Shown here in pieces: positions 9,825 through 22,418 of a stretch of 64,000 nt of DNA. Position 1 is the stretch's first letter; every line of letters begins with the position of its first letter. The stretch spans positions 6,528,583 to 6,592,582 of the forward strand of contig CM063258.1 in the NCBI GenBank assembly GCA_032158295.1, read 5' to 3'. This DNA is from Pycnopodia helianthoides (taxonomy: Eukaryota > Echinodermata > Asteroidea > Forcipulatida > Asteriidae). Below the pieces are notes generated by a model. That model worked only from the letters and a program-made list of their open reading frames with translations, was not told the origin of the DNA and made no database searches. The translations under genes and the position numbers were made by a program.

Positions 9825-12774
9825 ACAACATGAACGTAAGTTGGGCCAAATTAATTAATTGGGAATGGTTACAAATAACCGGAAACGGAGGTCAAGTCTT
9901 GTTCTCAGGTTTCTTTGTTTTACTTTCATATTTCATGGCTAAATTTTACTCTCCCAACAATATGATATATTTTTATAGCCATAGACTACGTTAAACTAAA
10001 GTGTTTGAAGGGAAAGAATCGCTCACACGTAAAACAATGGTGGTTCGAACACGAACGAGACTTGCACAATCTATTATTATATATATATTATAATCCAACA
10101 ATATTTTTGAATCTATAACAATGTTTTTTTACTACTTTTAATTTTCTTTAGTTATAAACTTACACATGCTATTTTTTTATATTTTTTTTTTATATATGTA
10201 TCATTATGATAAATATAGTAGTATTTGTTTTTCTTATTAAATTTGTCTTTAAACGCAAGGGAGGGTTAAGATCTTCGTAGGGCTTCGCCTTTAAAACATG
10301 TATTTTTGACCATTTGCGCGAAAAGATTGGGGTATGGGAGTGATTTCGTGATTGATTCTCAAAATTGTTCATCCAACAGCCGTTGGTAATATAGAAAAAA
10401 AAGCAAAAAAAAAGAAAGAAAGAAAAAAAAAGCAATACAATTCATACTGTGGTTACCAACGATATATCCATACTTATGAATTCAGAAGTACCAAAAATCG
10501 GGGTTTTTTTTCTTCTTGTGAATTTTGTTTCTTCAAATTTGTACTTTAACCGAGTAGATAAACATAATCTATATGATTAGTAGGCAGGCTTCTTTTAATT
10601 TTCATGAAGAGAACAATGTTTGTTTTGGGGAAATTAATTCTGCTCGACGAAAAGGGCTGAGACGTTTCTGTCTATAAGTAATTTCCATGGGGCCTATTCC
10701 TCCGTTTCTCTGTACTGTCATGGGGAGGTAGTGGGCAGAAAACAAAAGGAAAACTAGAATGACAACTGTCAGCTGATAATACCAAAATCTTAACTTTAAA
10801 TAGGTTTTCTCGGCCAACTTCATCAACAATTAATTCACTTTAAGATCCGGTTCATGCGATTTCGTTTGAAAATGAAGGCTCCGGTGGATCAGCATTCAAC
10901 ATAGGAGCAATTCTATTTCAACAGTTTAGCTTTCACTGGTCAAATAGGATCGTCCAATGATTCAGCAGGTCGCGAAGATCATTCAATTTCGCAAAAAAAA
11001 AGAAAAACACCAACAAGGCTTGTCAACCATTCGATTTCATCAATTGTAAATAGGCAGTGGAAATTCCACTGAAGAATGATGCAAATGTAGTCTGGAATGT
11101 CTATAAATGAAATAGAATGACTGCAACGAACACGAATGAGAAGAGCGAAATCATTGTGTGCACGAAAACGAAATTCAATGCAATGATAGCTGCAAAGAAA
11201 GCCTAGTTTGAATGAATTAGGGAAACATGCGTTAAATTGAGTGCGTGTTAATGAAACTGAATTTAATTTTGCTGAAGTTGGCAACTAATAAGCGAATGCA
11301 TAACTTTAAGGGAGTCAGAGTGTGAAAACATTTCACATCAATTCCTTCCTTTGATATTTTAACACTTTCGCCAAACGGCAGCTTGAAGCACCGCGTTGTT
11401 AGATATAGATTTGTGTTTGTCATAAAAAAAAGAAAGAAAGAATAATTTAGAAAGCGTGCTTTGTCCAGCTCCATCTGACGGTGAGCTAAACACTCTGTGG
11501 CCATTTTGTTTATTCGTACCTGTAGCTACAGTTATGCCAAAAATGAGACCAGAATCGTTGGTTGTTGCATATTTAATGCACTAAGAGAGTAAATATAGAA
11601 GTCCAAGCCATGATTAAAGCCTCCTCGCTAGAACAATACATAGTCAGACATAATAAATTGGTTTTTGCTTCAAAGCACTTGAACAGAGCCTTAATGGCTT
11701 TACGCTCCAATAGGGACGCACGAGTCTAGAACCCTATGGCATTCTTCCTTTTTTTTTTTAAAGGTAATGCCGTTTGAATAATGAGAATAATTAGGCGGTT
11801 AAAATAACAATAATACGCGTCGTCTCTACTCAATCGTGACTTCCAGCTTAAGACAATAGGTTCATCAAATTAAAGGGTAATTACGCTGTCATTTGCAATT
11901 AGCTTCGTTGCATTATGCGTTTTGTTTTTCTTTTTTTGAACTGCTGTTCAAAGCTTATATGGGATTTTTGTGCTTTCGGATGTTTTGTGAATTTATTTTC
12001 AAACTTCAAGTTGTTATTAATGATTGACGACATTCCGAACTGTTATTTAAAACAAAAAACACTCTCAATTGGAGCTCTTTATAATACGCCTGCTTAATAA
12101 TGAATTTTATATATTATTAATTTCTTTTACTAAATTAATTACTTAACGTTAGATGTAGCAGAGTTACTGTATAAAGATAACGAGAGTTAATTGTCGTTTG
12201 TCTATGCACAGTGGAATATACCAAAGTACATTATGCACATGATTTGTGTGCCTTGTTGCAGCTGATGGAGGGAAATGCAATTTGAAGATGCAGTATTCGA
12301 TTCTCTGGATCGAGTACATTTTTTAAAAACCGAATACGAATACTCGATGTTGTATACTTTATATATTATAATGAGATGTGATTAGCGGTTTTGATCATGG
12401 GGGATATTAGTCCAGTTCGATTCCATGCGAAGTTTGGGGCATGGATCAGCCGTCGTGCATATAATTCGTATCTTGCAGCTGTGGTCAAAGTAAATGGCAC
12501 CCAGACGTCACTGGCGTCATTGTAATGCTTCATATATCATAATTTGTAAAATTCTAATCCGACAATAATTGTTTATCAGACGCCTGTTATGCTAACAAGA
12601 AATTATGTAACCTTCGTCCGTAAGAAAAAAAATAAGGCTAGTACCGAGACGATAACTGCATCATTATCATTATATTAGCGTGTGTAAACTATTAAATAGT
12701 GTCTGGTTACCGGACTACTGTTACGTCACATTTACATGTATTGTTGTATACAGGAAACAAATGGCTACAATCAT
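9825..12774. other. Intergenic, AT-rich, no gene recognised
   Basis: Contains A-rich tracts near 10396-10435, a TA-rich patch around 10078-10200 and several 60-100 codon open frames without recognisable domains or good splice contexts. It could harbour regulatory DNA, but I see no specific motif cluster. Confidence 0.6.
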
Positions 12775-12979
12775 GGGCCAAATTTCATAGAGCCGATTAA
12801 GGACAAAAAGTAGCTGATCACCACAAAATCTTGTTTACCATAATAAGGTTACCAGCCAAAATACCATGTCATGTGTACTATCTATAACTGGTATCCTGCT
12901 TATTTTTGCTTAGGAGAAAACTGTTAAGCGCTAGGCCTATTTGCTGCTTAAGCAATTCTATTCTATGAAATTGGGCCCT
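12775..12979 (+). repeat. GGGCCC-ended MITE, family D, copy 1
   Basis: Begins GGGCCAAATTTCATAGAGC and ends with its near complement TCTATGAAATTGGGCCC. The interior carries the family hallmarks TAGCTGA, AAGGTTACCAGCCAAAATACC, GGTATCCTGCT and GCTTAAGCA. Similar elements lie at 19297, 19627, 30494 and 59251. Confidence 0.8.
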
Positions 12980-15900
12980 GGCTCACCCCCCCCCCCCGAT
13001 CAATGTTGGCTCTCATTGCACGGTCTGCCTTCCAGCTGGGGTGGTTACTATTATGATTATTGGTAAACACATTATTATTGTTTATTTGGCCAAGATTTCA
13101 TCACACATGCAACAGTACAAGAAAGTAGCATTTGTTACTTTTCCGTTAATAAGTAATGGAACAGTAATAGAATAGCGAGGACAACTATTTGAATCAGATG
13201 ACAAGACAAGCTCGTTATAAAATGGCCAGGATTGATGAAAGTCAACCAAACTGCTTTGACTCTAAAGCCTATTATTAATCCAAACTTAAAATGGGAAAAG
13301 AATACCTATACAAAAATATGAAAAAATAATAATAATAACATAATTGAGCGGGGGGAGCGGGGAGGGTATGTTTATTGTCAGCTTGCCCGAGCATTTTGGC
13401 CAGGGTCGTTGATCTTAGCTAGGCCATTTCGTAGCTTTTTATTCGACCCCTCACAAGAAATCAGATAAGACAAGAGGGTGAGTTAGGAGGGTGAGTTTCA
13501 AAAGCCCGCGTGGTGAGTTTTCGCAGTTTTCGTATATGACAATAAAACAATGATTTCGAAGGAATTAGCAGGAGCTCTTTCTTCTTCAAAGCAAAAGCAC
13601 GCTTTACCTTGGGTATGATATCTTCGTTTGTGAGCGTGCAGCATTTGCTTATTGTGTCAACGTTTCGGTATAATTATTTTTTTTTAGCTGTAACCAAAAG
13701 TCACCCCAATCTCGGCAGCTGATTGTGATTATTAGGTTACGTTATTTACACTAACAATAAGCTGTGTGATATGATTTAGGTTTCTGCTATACGAAGGAAA
13801 CGTAGTTTTGAGTGTAGTTGATAGTATTGCACGGTAGTTTTTTGAAAGGTAATACATGTTTTAATCTATGTGTCTATCAGGTAACATTCCACGAAATGGG
13901 ATGGCAATTTAAATTACAACAACCTACCTCTATACTGATATTCTTATTCGAGAAGTGTCTAATGCGTAGTGGTCGTAGTGTCGATTACAAGAAATTGGAT
14001 TCGATAACGTGAAATCCGATTATACGCTTAATCGAGGTACACGAGCGCCCAATGTATATACAATAGTAGTCTCAACTTGTTGTGGAATCGATTCTTTGAA
14101 AGTACCAAAATAATCCGCGACCCTCGCGCTGATAAGTATCGACACTGCTTTCCTTGACACCTGACGTTTTTGTGTTTCACAAAGTAGATAAAGTCCATCT
14201 AATTGTGACAGAAACTTTCTTGTACGTTGATGGCGTTTTGATAACAGTCTCTGTACCGTGTGTAATATGTAAGCATTGAATTTGTAAAGGGAATTAAACA
14301 AGAAACTCACACTCAGTAAGGTTTAAACGTTTGGCGTTTTTGTATTAACATTACTACATCTCTTGTTCACGTCAAAAAGAAACACATTGCAAAATGTTTC
14401 AGATAAGAAGTGCTCTTCTGTTTATTTCTCATTAGCTGTTGATTAAATAAAGGCTCACGTAGAAAAATGTTTACAAACCTTTGATTTACAATCGGAGTGA
14501 TAAACGCTAAAACCAACAAACCGTGTTGGAGATTGGCGTCCAACTTCGACCTTGTTTGAGCCAGGAATTATGATACCGATCGGGGTCCACTGTTCTCATA
14601 ATATACTGACCAACATTGTTGTAGAAAAACAGGTGATTGACGTTTCAGTTTTAGCGTTTTTCCTTTGTTTTGTTTTTTTAATACGAACCTACTAAACGAG
14701 CTAGCCAAAGACTTTTTGAAAGAAAACAAAAATTACTTGAGTCAGATCAAACAAGTTCGACGATTTGGTTGTATATTTCAGATCATCAAGTTACATTGCT
14801 GAATTGGCTAAAGGTCGAAGACACCCTTTTGTATTGGATCACTTCTCCAATGTTTAATTATGCGACACACTACAATGTATAATTATTTCTAATAATATTG
14901 TTGACAGTATGCATGTGTATTTTAACAACCAATAAAAAGTTATTTCGGTGAGAGTGAAACTCAATTTACTTTTGTTATTTCATTTCAATTGTTTAAAGGT
15001 CGCATGACCGACTGCTTGGCCTTCGTAAATAGCTGTCAGCTCGTGAAGGCTGTTTGGACTTTAATTTAATATCTTTTAAGACATAAATGCCTCGTGTGTT
15101 ATTGGACTACTTTTTTTTTAGGACTTGAATGCCTCGTGTGTCATTTGACTTCACACAGTAAATTGGGAAGTACTGGTTTTGATAAACGCGTAGTGCGGGC
15201 GCTGATAAAGGGCGCGGTTCAAGATTGGTTTTTGTCGGGGGTACCACTCCGTCTCCTCTTCCTACCCAAACCCTTTTGCTTGGCCGTTTTTTTTTCTTCT
15301 CTCTTTTTCTTCTCTATTTAATACTGATTTGCTTGGATAAAACCATCACTCTGCCATTTCTTGTTAACATACTGCGTTTGTGCGTTTGTGAACTATAAAG
15401 TTTTTATGATAATTTTATGACATGTCCAAGAACACTATAACCAAGTGGTTCTGCAGACGTTCAAAATGATAACCCAAATCCCACCATATGTTAAATACAT
15501 AGACATAAAGTTAATGGTATTTATTACTATTAGCTTATAAATGTTATTAGCCATGCTTAAGGTTTAACAGTCATTGTTGCTGTTGTTGTTTGTTTTGTTT
15601 TTATTTCTTGGTTTTGTGTTTGTTCATTGTTATACCACCGTCGTTTTTAAGCAACGCCCCCAACCCTTCCATCAGCGTAACTTTGATTACCGATGAGTCC
15701 GACACCAGACTCTGCTAAGTACACTAAGTAATTGTTGCTAAGTTATTGCAGCTAAATGGGTAAGCACTGATCACTCTTTTTCATGATGAATTATCCAAAC
15801 GTTCAATTATAAAGTGATTGCCTAAAAGATAACGAGTCGGACCGTTTAATCCAAACAGAAAGCTTTTTGTGATGAACAATTCTTCCGACCCCACCAATCG

Positions 15901-16455
15901 CCACTATACTCTCGTTTTAACAAAATGCAAGTATTATGTTTACATTTTATTTTGAATATTTTTTTTTAGTTCCTTCAATTGACAAGAAAATATCACTTTC
16001 TTTAAACCGAACCCGTCGGAGATTGAGTTTGCGTAACAAATTTCGGTGCACAAAATCAGTTTCTTTTTTATAATTCTATTCGAAGGTTGTGTGTTGTTGT
16101 AAAGTATTTGTTTGAAATAACACCCACGAACAAAAAAACCAATACACACTCCCATTAAGTTTAATTGTATTTCCACTTATCAATAGGAGATTGTCTTGTT
16201 TTGTTTTGTTTTTGTTTGTTTTTTCGGAAATGCATTGATAGACTTAGATAACTTAAAACAAACCTTTTCTGTGTACACCATTCTTTCAGGTACAATTCGC
16301 AAATTTTACAATTTCTTACACTCCATTCGGTTATCATGGGGACCTGGTCTGGGGGGTGGACGCTTCCCGTTGCGGAAAGACCTATAAGGCCCACATGCAG
16401 TTTATGTCCATTTAGAATGAACAGAAGGATGTTTTTAAGAGAAAGATCAACTTGT
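12980..16455. other. Intergenic, no gene recognised
   Basis: Starts with a poly(C) run (about 12987-12998). Largely AT-rich, with two short direct repeats near 15085-15140 (TGCCTCGTGTGT twice). Open frames at 14020-14310 (-) and 15094-15321 (+) show no recognisable domain. Confidence 0.6.
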
Positions 16456-16800
16456 TTAAAGGTATTGTACACTTTTGGTAACAGCTCAAAATCAGTGTCC
16501 ACATTTTGTGTGATTAAACATATGCATGAACAAACAAACCTGTGAAAGTTTGAGCTCAATTGGTCATCGAGGTCACGAGAAAATAGTGAAAAGAGATCTT
16601 ATGTTTTTTCTGGGTTTTTTTCAAATTATCGCGCGCGATAATTACTATTGTTTTACTCGTTTCTCAGAAACGATAGCATTTTAGGCAGAAATATTTTAAG
16701 GAACCCTTTCTACTATTACTTACTTTAAATCATGTAAGTTATGTGTGAATCTGTGAACATTGTGTTTTTCGATCTTACCAATAGTGTACAGGGCCTTTAA
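16456..16800 (-). repeat. TTAA-flanked MITE, family B, copy 2 (reverse)
   Basis: Near-identical in reverse to 37007-37347. Ends read TTAAAGGTATTGTACAC and, at the other side, the complement of TTAAAGGCCCTGTACAC. The centre contains the perfect palindrome AATTATCGCGCGCGATAATT at about 16625-16644. TTAA lies at both edges. It encodes no protein; the open frames at 16161-16559 overlap it by chance. Confidence 0.88.
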
Positions 16801-18009
16801 GTGTGAAGATTGAACAAGTTTTACTTAACCGTTTCATAACGATCTATCACAGAATTGTGACAATGTTTGTCTCCAAATATTCGAAGGACACACAACTCCA
16901 CTGAGAGCATTCCCACAGCTAGAAACTCGCAGCTTCTTCAATTTCCATAACTGTTCATTTAGATAAATACCCAAACAAAAATATATATATATATCTATAC
17001 ATTATGGACAGACTTCATTTCTCTTGAGTGTATAATAAGCGAGTACTTTAAAGTCAACTCAATTATTCATGACACTAAAAGGACGGCTGAAAATTTGTGA
17101 AGAGATGCTATTGTACTTTTGTACGTTAGAATGAACCCTTAATGGCTGATTTTTTCCCCCCCCCCCCATGAAAAGTGCATATTTGAGGTGCGTTAGGGCC
17201 TATGGGTTAATCCTTTTCACCTTAATCAGGCGATGGGTTTTCGGTTCGGAGGCTCAATCTCGTTATGATGACACGCGTTGAAAAGTAGCCTAATGTAAAT
17301 ATATCAGCGCCATTCTGGGATATCATTGGTGATTTATCGCTCATTAATCTCGTGAAGGAATTATTTGGATTGTAAAACAACCAAATGTTGCTATTATTTG
17401 GTCATAGTAATGTGCCAACTGTATCTACCATCGCTGGGACGCGTGATGCTCGCGTACGCGTCGCAGTTTTACAAAAAAGTCTTTGTCACGCAAGCACTTC
17501 GTAAATAGTTCCGTCAATAGCAATATTTTATTTGTGTTTATTTTTTTATTTTAAATCTTCGGACAATAACAATATCTTGACCGGGAGTAGTCCAGGGAAA
17601 TACAAAAGTAAAAGCAAAATGTCATAAACAAGCCCCTGGACGTATAAAATGTAAAAATAAAACTTACTACAACTATGATAAAACTGATTAAAACAAAAAT
17701 CCCAACACCCCAAAAAACTATCAAACATTCACTTCAAAAACAAACAAGCAAACACCCCATACGGAACAAACAAACAAACAAACAAACAAACAAACAGACA
17801 CCCCAACAAACACCAAAAACAAACAAACAACCACCTTATTCAAAAACAAACAAACAACCACCCCATTCAAAAACAAATAAACAGACAATCAACCCCAACA
17901 AACACCCCCAAAACAAACAAACAAACAAACAAACATCCAAACACCCCAAAAGACTGACTGACAAACAACAAAACATGCAGTCGTGCATCAATAGTTGAGT
18001 TTTGAAGCG
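16801..18009. other. Intergenic with CAAA-rich low-complexity tract
   Basis: Contains TA repeats near 16980-16995, a poly(C) run at 17156-17167 and a long CAAA/CAAAC-rich tract (17740-17945). The 107-codon frame across that tract is Thr/Asn/Lys/Gln-rich low complexity and I do not accept it as a gene. Confidence 0.7.
17740..17945. repeat. (CAAA)n / ACCCC-interrupted low-complexity tract
   Basis: Runs of CAAA (for example 17767-17795 and 17912-17935) alternate with CACCCCA segments. AAACAAACAACCACCCCATT-like segments recur near 17820-17875, indicating tandem duplication. Confidence 0.85.
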
Positions 18010-18321
18010 TTAAAGCACACGTACAACATTGGTAATTGTCAAAGACCAGTATCTGCACTGTATGTCAAGCTCAATCGGTCCTCGCAGTTACGAGAGAGTA
18101 GTGGCAAACCCTCTTTTATGTTTTTACTGTTTACAAACATCGGATTTTGTCACCGTGATAAAGACTAAATGTTTTAGTCATTTCCTAAAAACTATAGCAT
18201 TTCAAGCAAAATTGTTTCAAGGGAAGTTTTCCACCATGACCATCTTTATACCATGTAAGTTATGTGCAAATCTGTGAACATTTATATTTTCAACCTTACC
18301 AATGTTGTACACACCATTTAA
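18010..18321 (-). repeat. TTAA-flanked MITE related to families A/B (diverged, reverse)
   Basis: TTAA occurs at both edges. The left part reads ACATTGGTAATTGTCAAAGA, close to the family A right end. The right part (ATGTAAGTTATGTGCAAATCTGTGAACATT, then CTTACCAATGTTGTACAC) matches the family B left end. The centre has CTAAATGTTTTAG at 18166-18178 as a short palindrome. This mixture suggests a third related family or a recombinant. Confidence 0.65.
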
Positions 18322-18860
18322 ACGAATGCTGAGCGCAATGTAAGAATGCTACCAACTTTGTGACGGTGGCACTTGTCGCTTAATCCCGTTTTTGTAACTC
18401 TATGTGATGCTGAATGACTGTTTCGTGAATAAGTTATTAGTTCTGTCTATATTTCTTCGCATTTAACGAGGAAACCATGAATATTTAATTTAGATTTTAT
18501 CAGTTTTACTTCAATAGTGTATTTTTTCTGAATACAAAACACGTTTTGATCATGTCCTTGTATTATGAACAAGGGTTTTTAAACTTATAATCTTCGAAGG
18601 AAATCGATATACCAGGGAAAAACCTTCAGTTTTAAAGGTAAAATATATTATTCATGCCATTCACAATCCTAATTTGTACATTTTTACTTCATAGTAATTG
18701 AGATTGATAATGAGGGAACAAATAATCTATAATGTTTCAACTCCATTAGCCGCGTAAACTATGCATAAATCATTAATTGTTGTTACCAACACTAATTGAT
18801 CGTTGCTAAATGGCGGCCATCTTGGTGTGTGCACCTGCAGGGTTTTGTCCAAACCTCGAC
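18322..18860. other. Intergenic, nothing recognised
   Basis: AT-rich sequence with no supported exon or RNA gene. Confidence 0.6.
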
Positions 18861-18861
18861 T

Positions 18862-18975
18862 AGGGCTCCGGCTCCGGCTCCGGGCTCCGGGCGCTCCGGG
18901 GGCTCCGGGGGCTCCGGGGGCTCCGGGGGCTCCGGGGGCTCCGGGGGCTCCGGGCTCCGGGCTCCGGGCTCCAGG
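18862..18975. repeat. GC-rich minisatellite, GGGGGCTCC unit
   Basis: About twelve units of 6-9 bp (GGCTCC, GGGCTCC, GGGGGCTCC), with six consecutive 9-bp GGGGGCTCC units around 18897-18950. The 9-bp period keeps all frames open and produces spurious Gly-Ser-Gly, Ala-Pro-Gly and Pro-Glu-Pro frames on both strands. The G-runs could form G-quadruplex structure. Confidence 0.9.
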
Positions 18976-19143
18976 CTCCGTTTGATGAGGGAGACACCGT
19001 ACAAAATGGCAAAACGGTATGGCTCTAGAATTGATGACAAATCGCACAACCCGAAACCGGAGTCCAAACCGAGGTTTGAGAAAAAAGGCCCTCAGTATCA
19101 TTATAGCCTAAGGTATACTCTCCATCAAACTCGAAAAGCTCAC

Positions 19144-19606
19144 TGTGTCAGAATTGACCCGGATTCTGGGTCCCAGAGTTCCCGACCCATTTGTGGGTCA
19201 GGCTGACCCGGAAACAGGTTTTAAAATTTGAATTTTTTTTTTACCTCGAATTCTGCGTCAGTTTGAGCAATTTCTGGGTAATTTTCACACAGATCTGGGC
19301 CCAATTTCATAGAGCTGCTAAGCACAAAAATTTGCTTAGCATGAAATTTCTTCCTTGATAAAAACAGGGTTACCGACCAAATTTCCATGTGTTGCATATT
19401 GCTTGTTGCTGGTATTCAGCTGTTGTTTGCTTATCCTGAAAATCACGAGGTAAATTGGTTGGTAATCCTGTTTTTATCAATGAAGAAATTTCATGCTAAG
19501 CAAATTGTTGTGCTTAGCAGCTCTATGAAATTGGGCCCTGGATCTTACTCACCCAGATGAGGGTCAGGCCCATCGGGACCCGGAATCCAGATCTTAGTGT
19601 TGACCC
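19144..19606. repeat. Family L inverted-repeat element, copy 1, interrupted by a D element
   Basis: The left part (19144-19296) and right part (19539-19606) together parallel the uninterrupted copy at about 34871-35020. The right end CGGGACCCGGAATCCAG pairs with the left end CCGGATTCTGGGTCCC. The element carries a GGGTCA-GGC-TGACCC palindrome at 19195-19209. Family D copy 2 sits inside it. Confidence 0.65.
19297..19538. repeat. GGGCCC-ended MITE, family D, copy 2 (nested in L)
   Basis: Begins GGGCCCAATTTCATAGAGCT and ends with the exact complement. A long internal hairpin follows (GCTTAGCATGAAATTTCTTC against GAAGAAATTTCATGCTAAGC). CTG flanks both sides of the GGCCC core, a possible 3-bp duplication. 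The sequence on either side is continuous with family L. Confidence 0.8.
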
Positions 19607-19626
19607 CAAAGTTCTTATAGAGTGCA

Positions 19627-19967
19627 GGGCCCAATTTCATAGGGCTGATTAAGCGCAAAAAAGTAGCTAAGCACAACACAAATTATGCTTACCAGAATAA
19701 GGTTACCAGCCAAACTACCATACCACATGTACAATTTGTGACGGGTATCCTGCTCATTTCTGCTTAGCAGGGCCCAATTTCATAGGGCTGCTTAATTAAG
19801 CGCAAAAAGTAGCTAAGCACAACAAAAATTATGCTTACCAGAATAAGGTTACCAGCCAAACTACCATACCACATGTACAATTTGTGACTGGTATCCTGCT
19901 CATTTCTGCTTAGCAGGCAATCGTTAAGCAATATTGTCTGCTTAAGCAGCTCTATGAATTTGGGCCC
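19627..19967. repeat. GGGCCC-ended MITE, family D, copy 3 with 143-bp internal tandem duplication
   Basis: The segment starting GGGCCCAATTTCATAGGGCT occurs at 19627 and again at 19770. The two are almost identical through TTCTGCTTAGCAG, so the left 143 bp is duplicated in tandem. Only one right end (GGGCCC at 19962-19967) is present. CAG flanks both edges. Confidence 0.8.
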
Positions 19968-21002
19968 AGAGCCTTACAATTACAATTGTCAGGAATATAA
20001 TAAAGTATACCTGTTCCTCAGAATAGTTGACAATCATTTCAGACAATACTAATAGCCTTCAAGAAAAGAGTTACAGTTATTAGACTTTGCTGACCATAAC
20101 CAGCTCTGAAATTGGTCAGTTTTTTTAATGAAATTCGATCATTAATTTTGTTTAATGAGTTCAACATTCACAGTGGATACGTTTTTCAATCATCGAGGTA
20201 TCCTCACACTAAATAACTGTACACCTCTAATGTCAAATAATTGGACTTTTTTTATTAGCAATTAGCTCAACCGTCCGTCATTTTTGAACATTATATTTTA
20301 TAGTCGCATATAATTTGTGAGATTCGGGATAAACCTAATTGTGGTAGCGCAAGCGGCATAATAATTATTAAGTTTAATCGGTTTTTTTCTGAAGGTCATT
20401 CTCGTGCTGACGTTTCCACTACCAATTGTTGAGAAAGAAACCCAGCAGAAAACACGACACATAGCATGGCCGTTAATACGGGATTAACTTTATAGGAACG
20501 TTAAAAAATTATTTATTGAAATTCGGGAAAAAAAGAACTCAAGCTTTAATCAACTGAGGGCTTATATTTTATGTTTTTGTGCTTTAAGGTTTGCTGCACG
20601 CACGTTTAGGCATAAATTGTACCATAAGTTCCGGAAAATGTTGTGTGCAATAAAACAAAAACCACATGGAAACATACTCAAGTAGCCTAAAACCTTCATA
20701 TTTTTTTTATTATTGCAGAAACTTATTCTGTACCCTTTTTATAACAATAATATTTCACGAAACAATTAATAACCGACACTATAACACGGAAATGACCAGA
20801 ATGACAAACCGAGTCAAAGAAATTCGTGTTTTCCCAAGAAAGAAGTCAACGTCCCCAAAACAACCAATCGATACCGGAACGTTGACTTTATAACGATTTT
20901 TTTTTCTTCAAAAGTCATACTTTTTCATTAAAAAAGCAATCAATACCAGCTGACAAATGGCTCGAAATGGCAAAATAGAGTGTTGAGCAGCACAGTACCT
21001 TT
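19968..21002. other. Intergenic, AT-rich, no gene recognised
   Basis: A single 75-codon frame at 20666-20893 has no recognisable domain. No splice-flanked exon or RNA gene seen. Confidence 0.6.
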
Positions 21003-21405
21003 TAAAGACACTGGACACCTTTGGTAATTGTCAAAGAACCAGTCTTCTCACTTGGTGTATCTCAACATATGCACAAAATAACAAACCTGTGAAAATTTGA
21101 ACTCAATTGGTCGTCGAAGTTGCGAGATAATAATGGAAGAAAAAACACCCTTGTCCATGTTGTCACACGAAGTTGTGTGCTTTCAGATGCTTGATTTCGA
21201 TTTCGAGACCTCACGCGTGAGGTCTCACAATCAATTCAAATATTTTACTGAGAAATTACTTCTTTCTCAAAAACTACGTTACTTCAGAGGGAGCCGTTTA
21301 TCACAATGTTTTATACTATCAACAGCTCTCCATTGCTCGTTACCAAGGAAGTTTTTATGCTAACAATTATTTTGAGTAATTACCAATAGTGTCCAGTGCC
21401 TTTAA
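21003..21405 (-). repeat. TTAA-flanked MITE, family A, copy 2 (reverse)
   Basis: TTAA at 21003-21006 and 21402-21405. Ends read TTAAAGACACTGGACACC and the complement of TTAAAGGCACTGGACAC. The central palindrome GACCTCACGCGTGAGGTC is perfect at about 21207-21224. Very similar to copy 3 (46843-47231), implying recent spread. The open frame across it recurs in other copies and is not a gene. Confidence 0.9.
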
Positions 21406-21967
21406 ACCAACTTCCAAGTTTTGAGTACCTGATTGAGCTACTGCCAACCCGCTAAAAGAACATTCACTAACTAGTCAACTCAGAGATGTACAACCAATCT
21501 TTATGTTTGGAGTGCACGGTTGTATACGGCTGATTGATGCATGATCAATAAGGACGAGAGACAGACTAGAGAAAATCTGAATAAACTAAAAGTTCATCAG
21601 TAACTGTTGTTGAATGGAAGAGCGTAATAACACAGCCATGTTACTAATTTGTTGTGTCAGTGATTAAATTGTAGTTTGATTTTAAAATACAAACTGTAAT
21701 TTATACCCAGTACTATTTTGCTGTGAAGAAACATTACTGCAAGTCAAAGACTTTAATTTCCATGAAATATCTTTTCATGTACTAACTTTATTTTTAACTG
21801 TTTAAAAAAAATGTTTGTTTTTAGCAACAAACAAAGTACTCCCCTTGTTATGAAATGACTTTTACTCAGAAAAGTATAAGCTCTCGCAATTTAACTTTCT
21901 TTAAAGGCACGAAAGAGCCGTGCAATTTCTCATTTGAATAAATTAAACAATAAACTGATGCCAAACT

Positions 21968-22305
21968 TAAAGGTAGGGTTTTACTTTGGTAATGACGCCC
22001 CCCCCCAAAAAAAAGGGAGTTATTTGTATCTGAAAGCTTACTTGTTTTAAAGATGGTACTGGTGGTAAGCATCCTGCAAAATTATTTCGTCTGAAATGCC
22101 CCCGTTGTTTAGAAGCCAGTAAAAAGTATTTGAATCTGAGAAACGATTCATGCATGACTCGTTTCTTAGATTAGTGAGGGTTTTGTGTCCGTTAGCGAAT
22201 GCTGGGGCCAGAGGTGCACTCGGTACCCGCTAAACGAGGATTGATTTGAAAATACTGTGGCCGTTTTTTGCTGTTTTCTCTCATCGAGTAGACACACTGT
22301 AAATA
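21968..22305 (-). repeat. Dispersed repeat M, copy 2 (reverse)
   Basis: About 22170-22305 matches 2458-2600 in reverse. It also holds the AATCTGAGAAACGATTC hairpin (about 22131-22173), related to that at 2924-2968. A TTAAAGGTAGGGTTTTAC start with TTTGGTAA at 21968 is reminiscent of the TTAA families. Limits are approximate. Confidence 0.5.
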
Positions 22306-22418
22306 GCTAAAAACCTTCACAGGTGACCTTTATTGTGTCTTGCTTTATACTGTGGCATATAAATCAGCATTACGTTAACAAAAACCAAACGATGAACTTA
22401 CCGTGAAAGTGAACATTA

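Noticed and set aside
17675..17998. 107-codon Lys/Gln/Asn/Thr-rich frame
   Set aside because: Translation of a CAAA-rich tract.
18727..19206. Overlapping open frames of 60-136 codons with Gly-Ser or Pro-Gly-Ala repeats
   Set aside because: Generated by the 9-bp minisatellite, which keeps all frames open; no conserved domain at either side.
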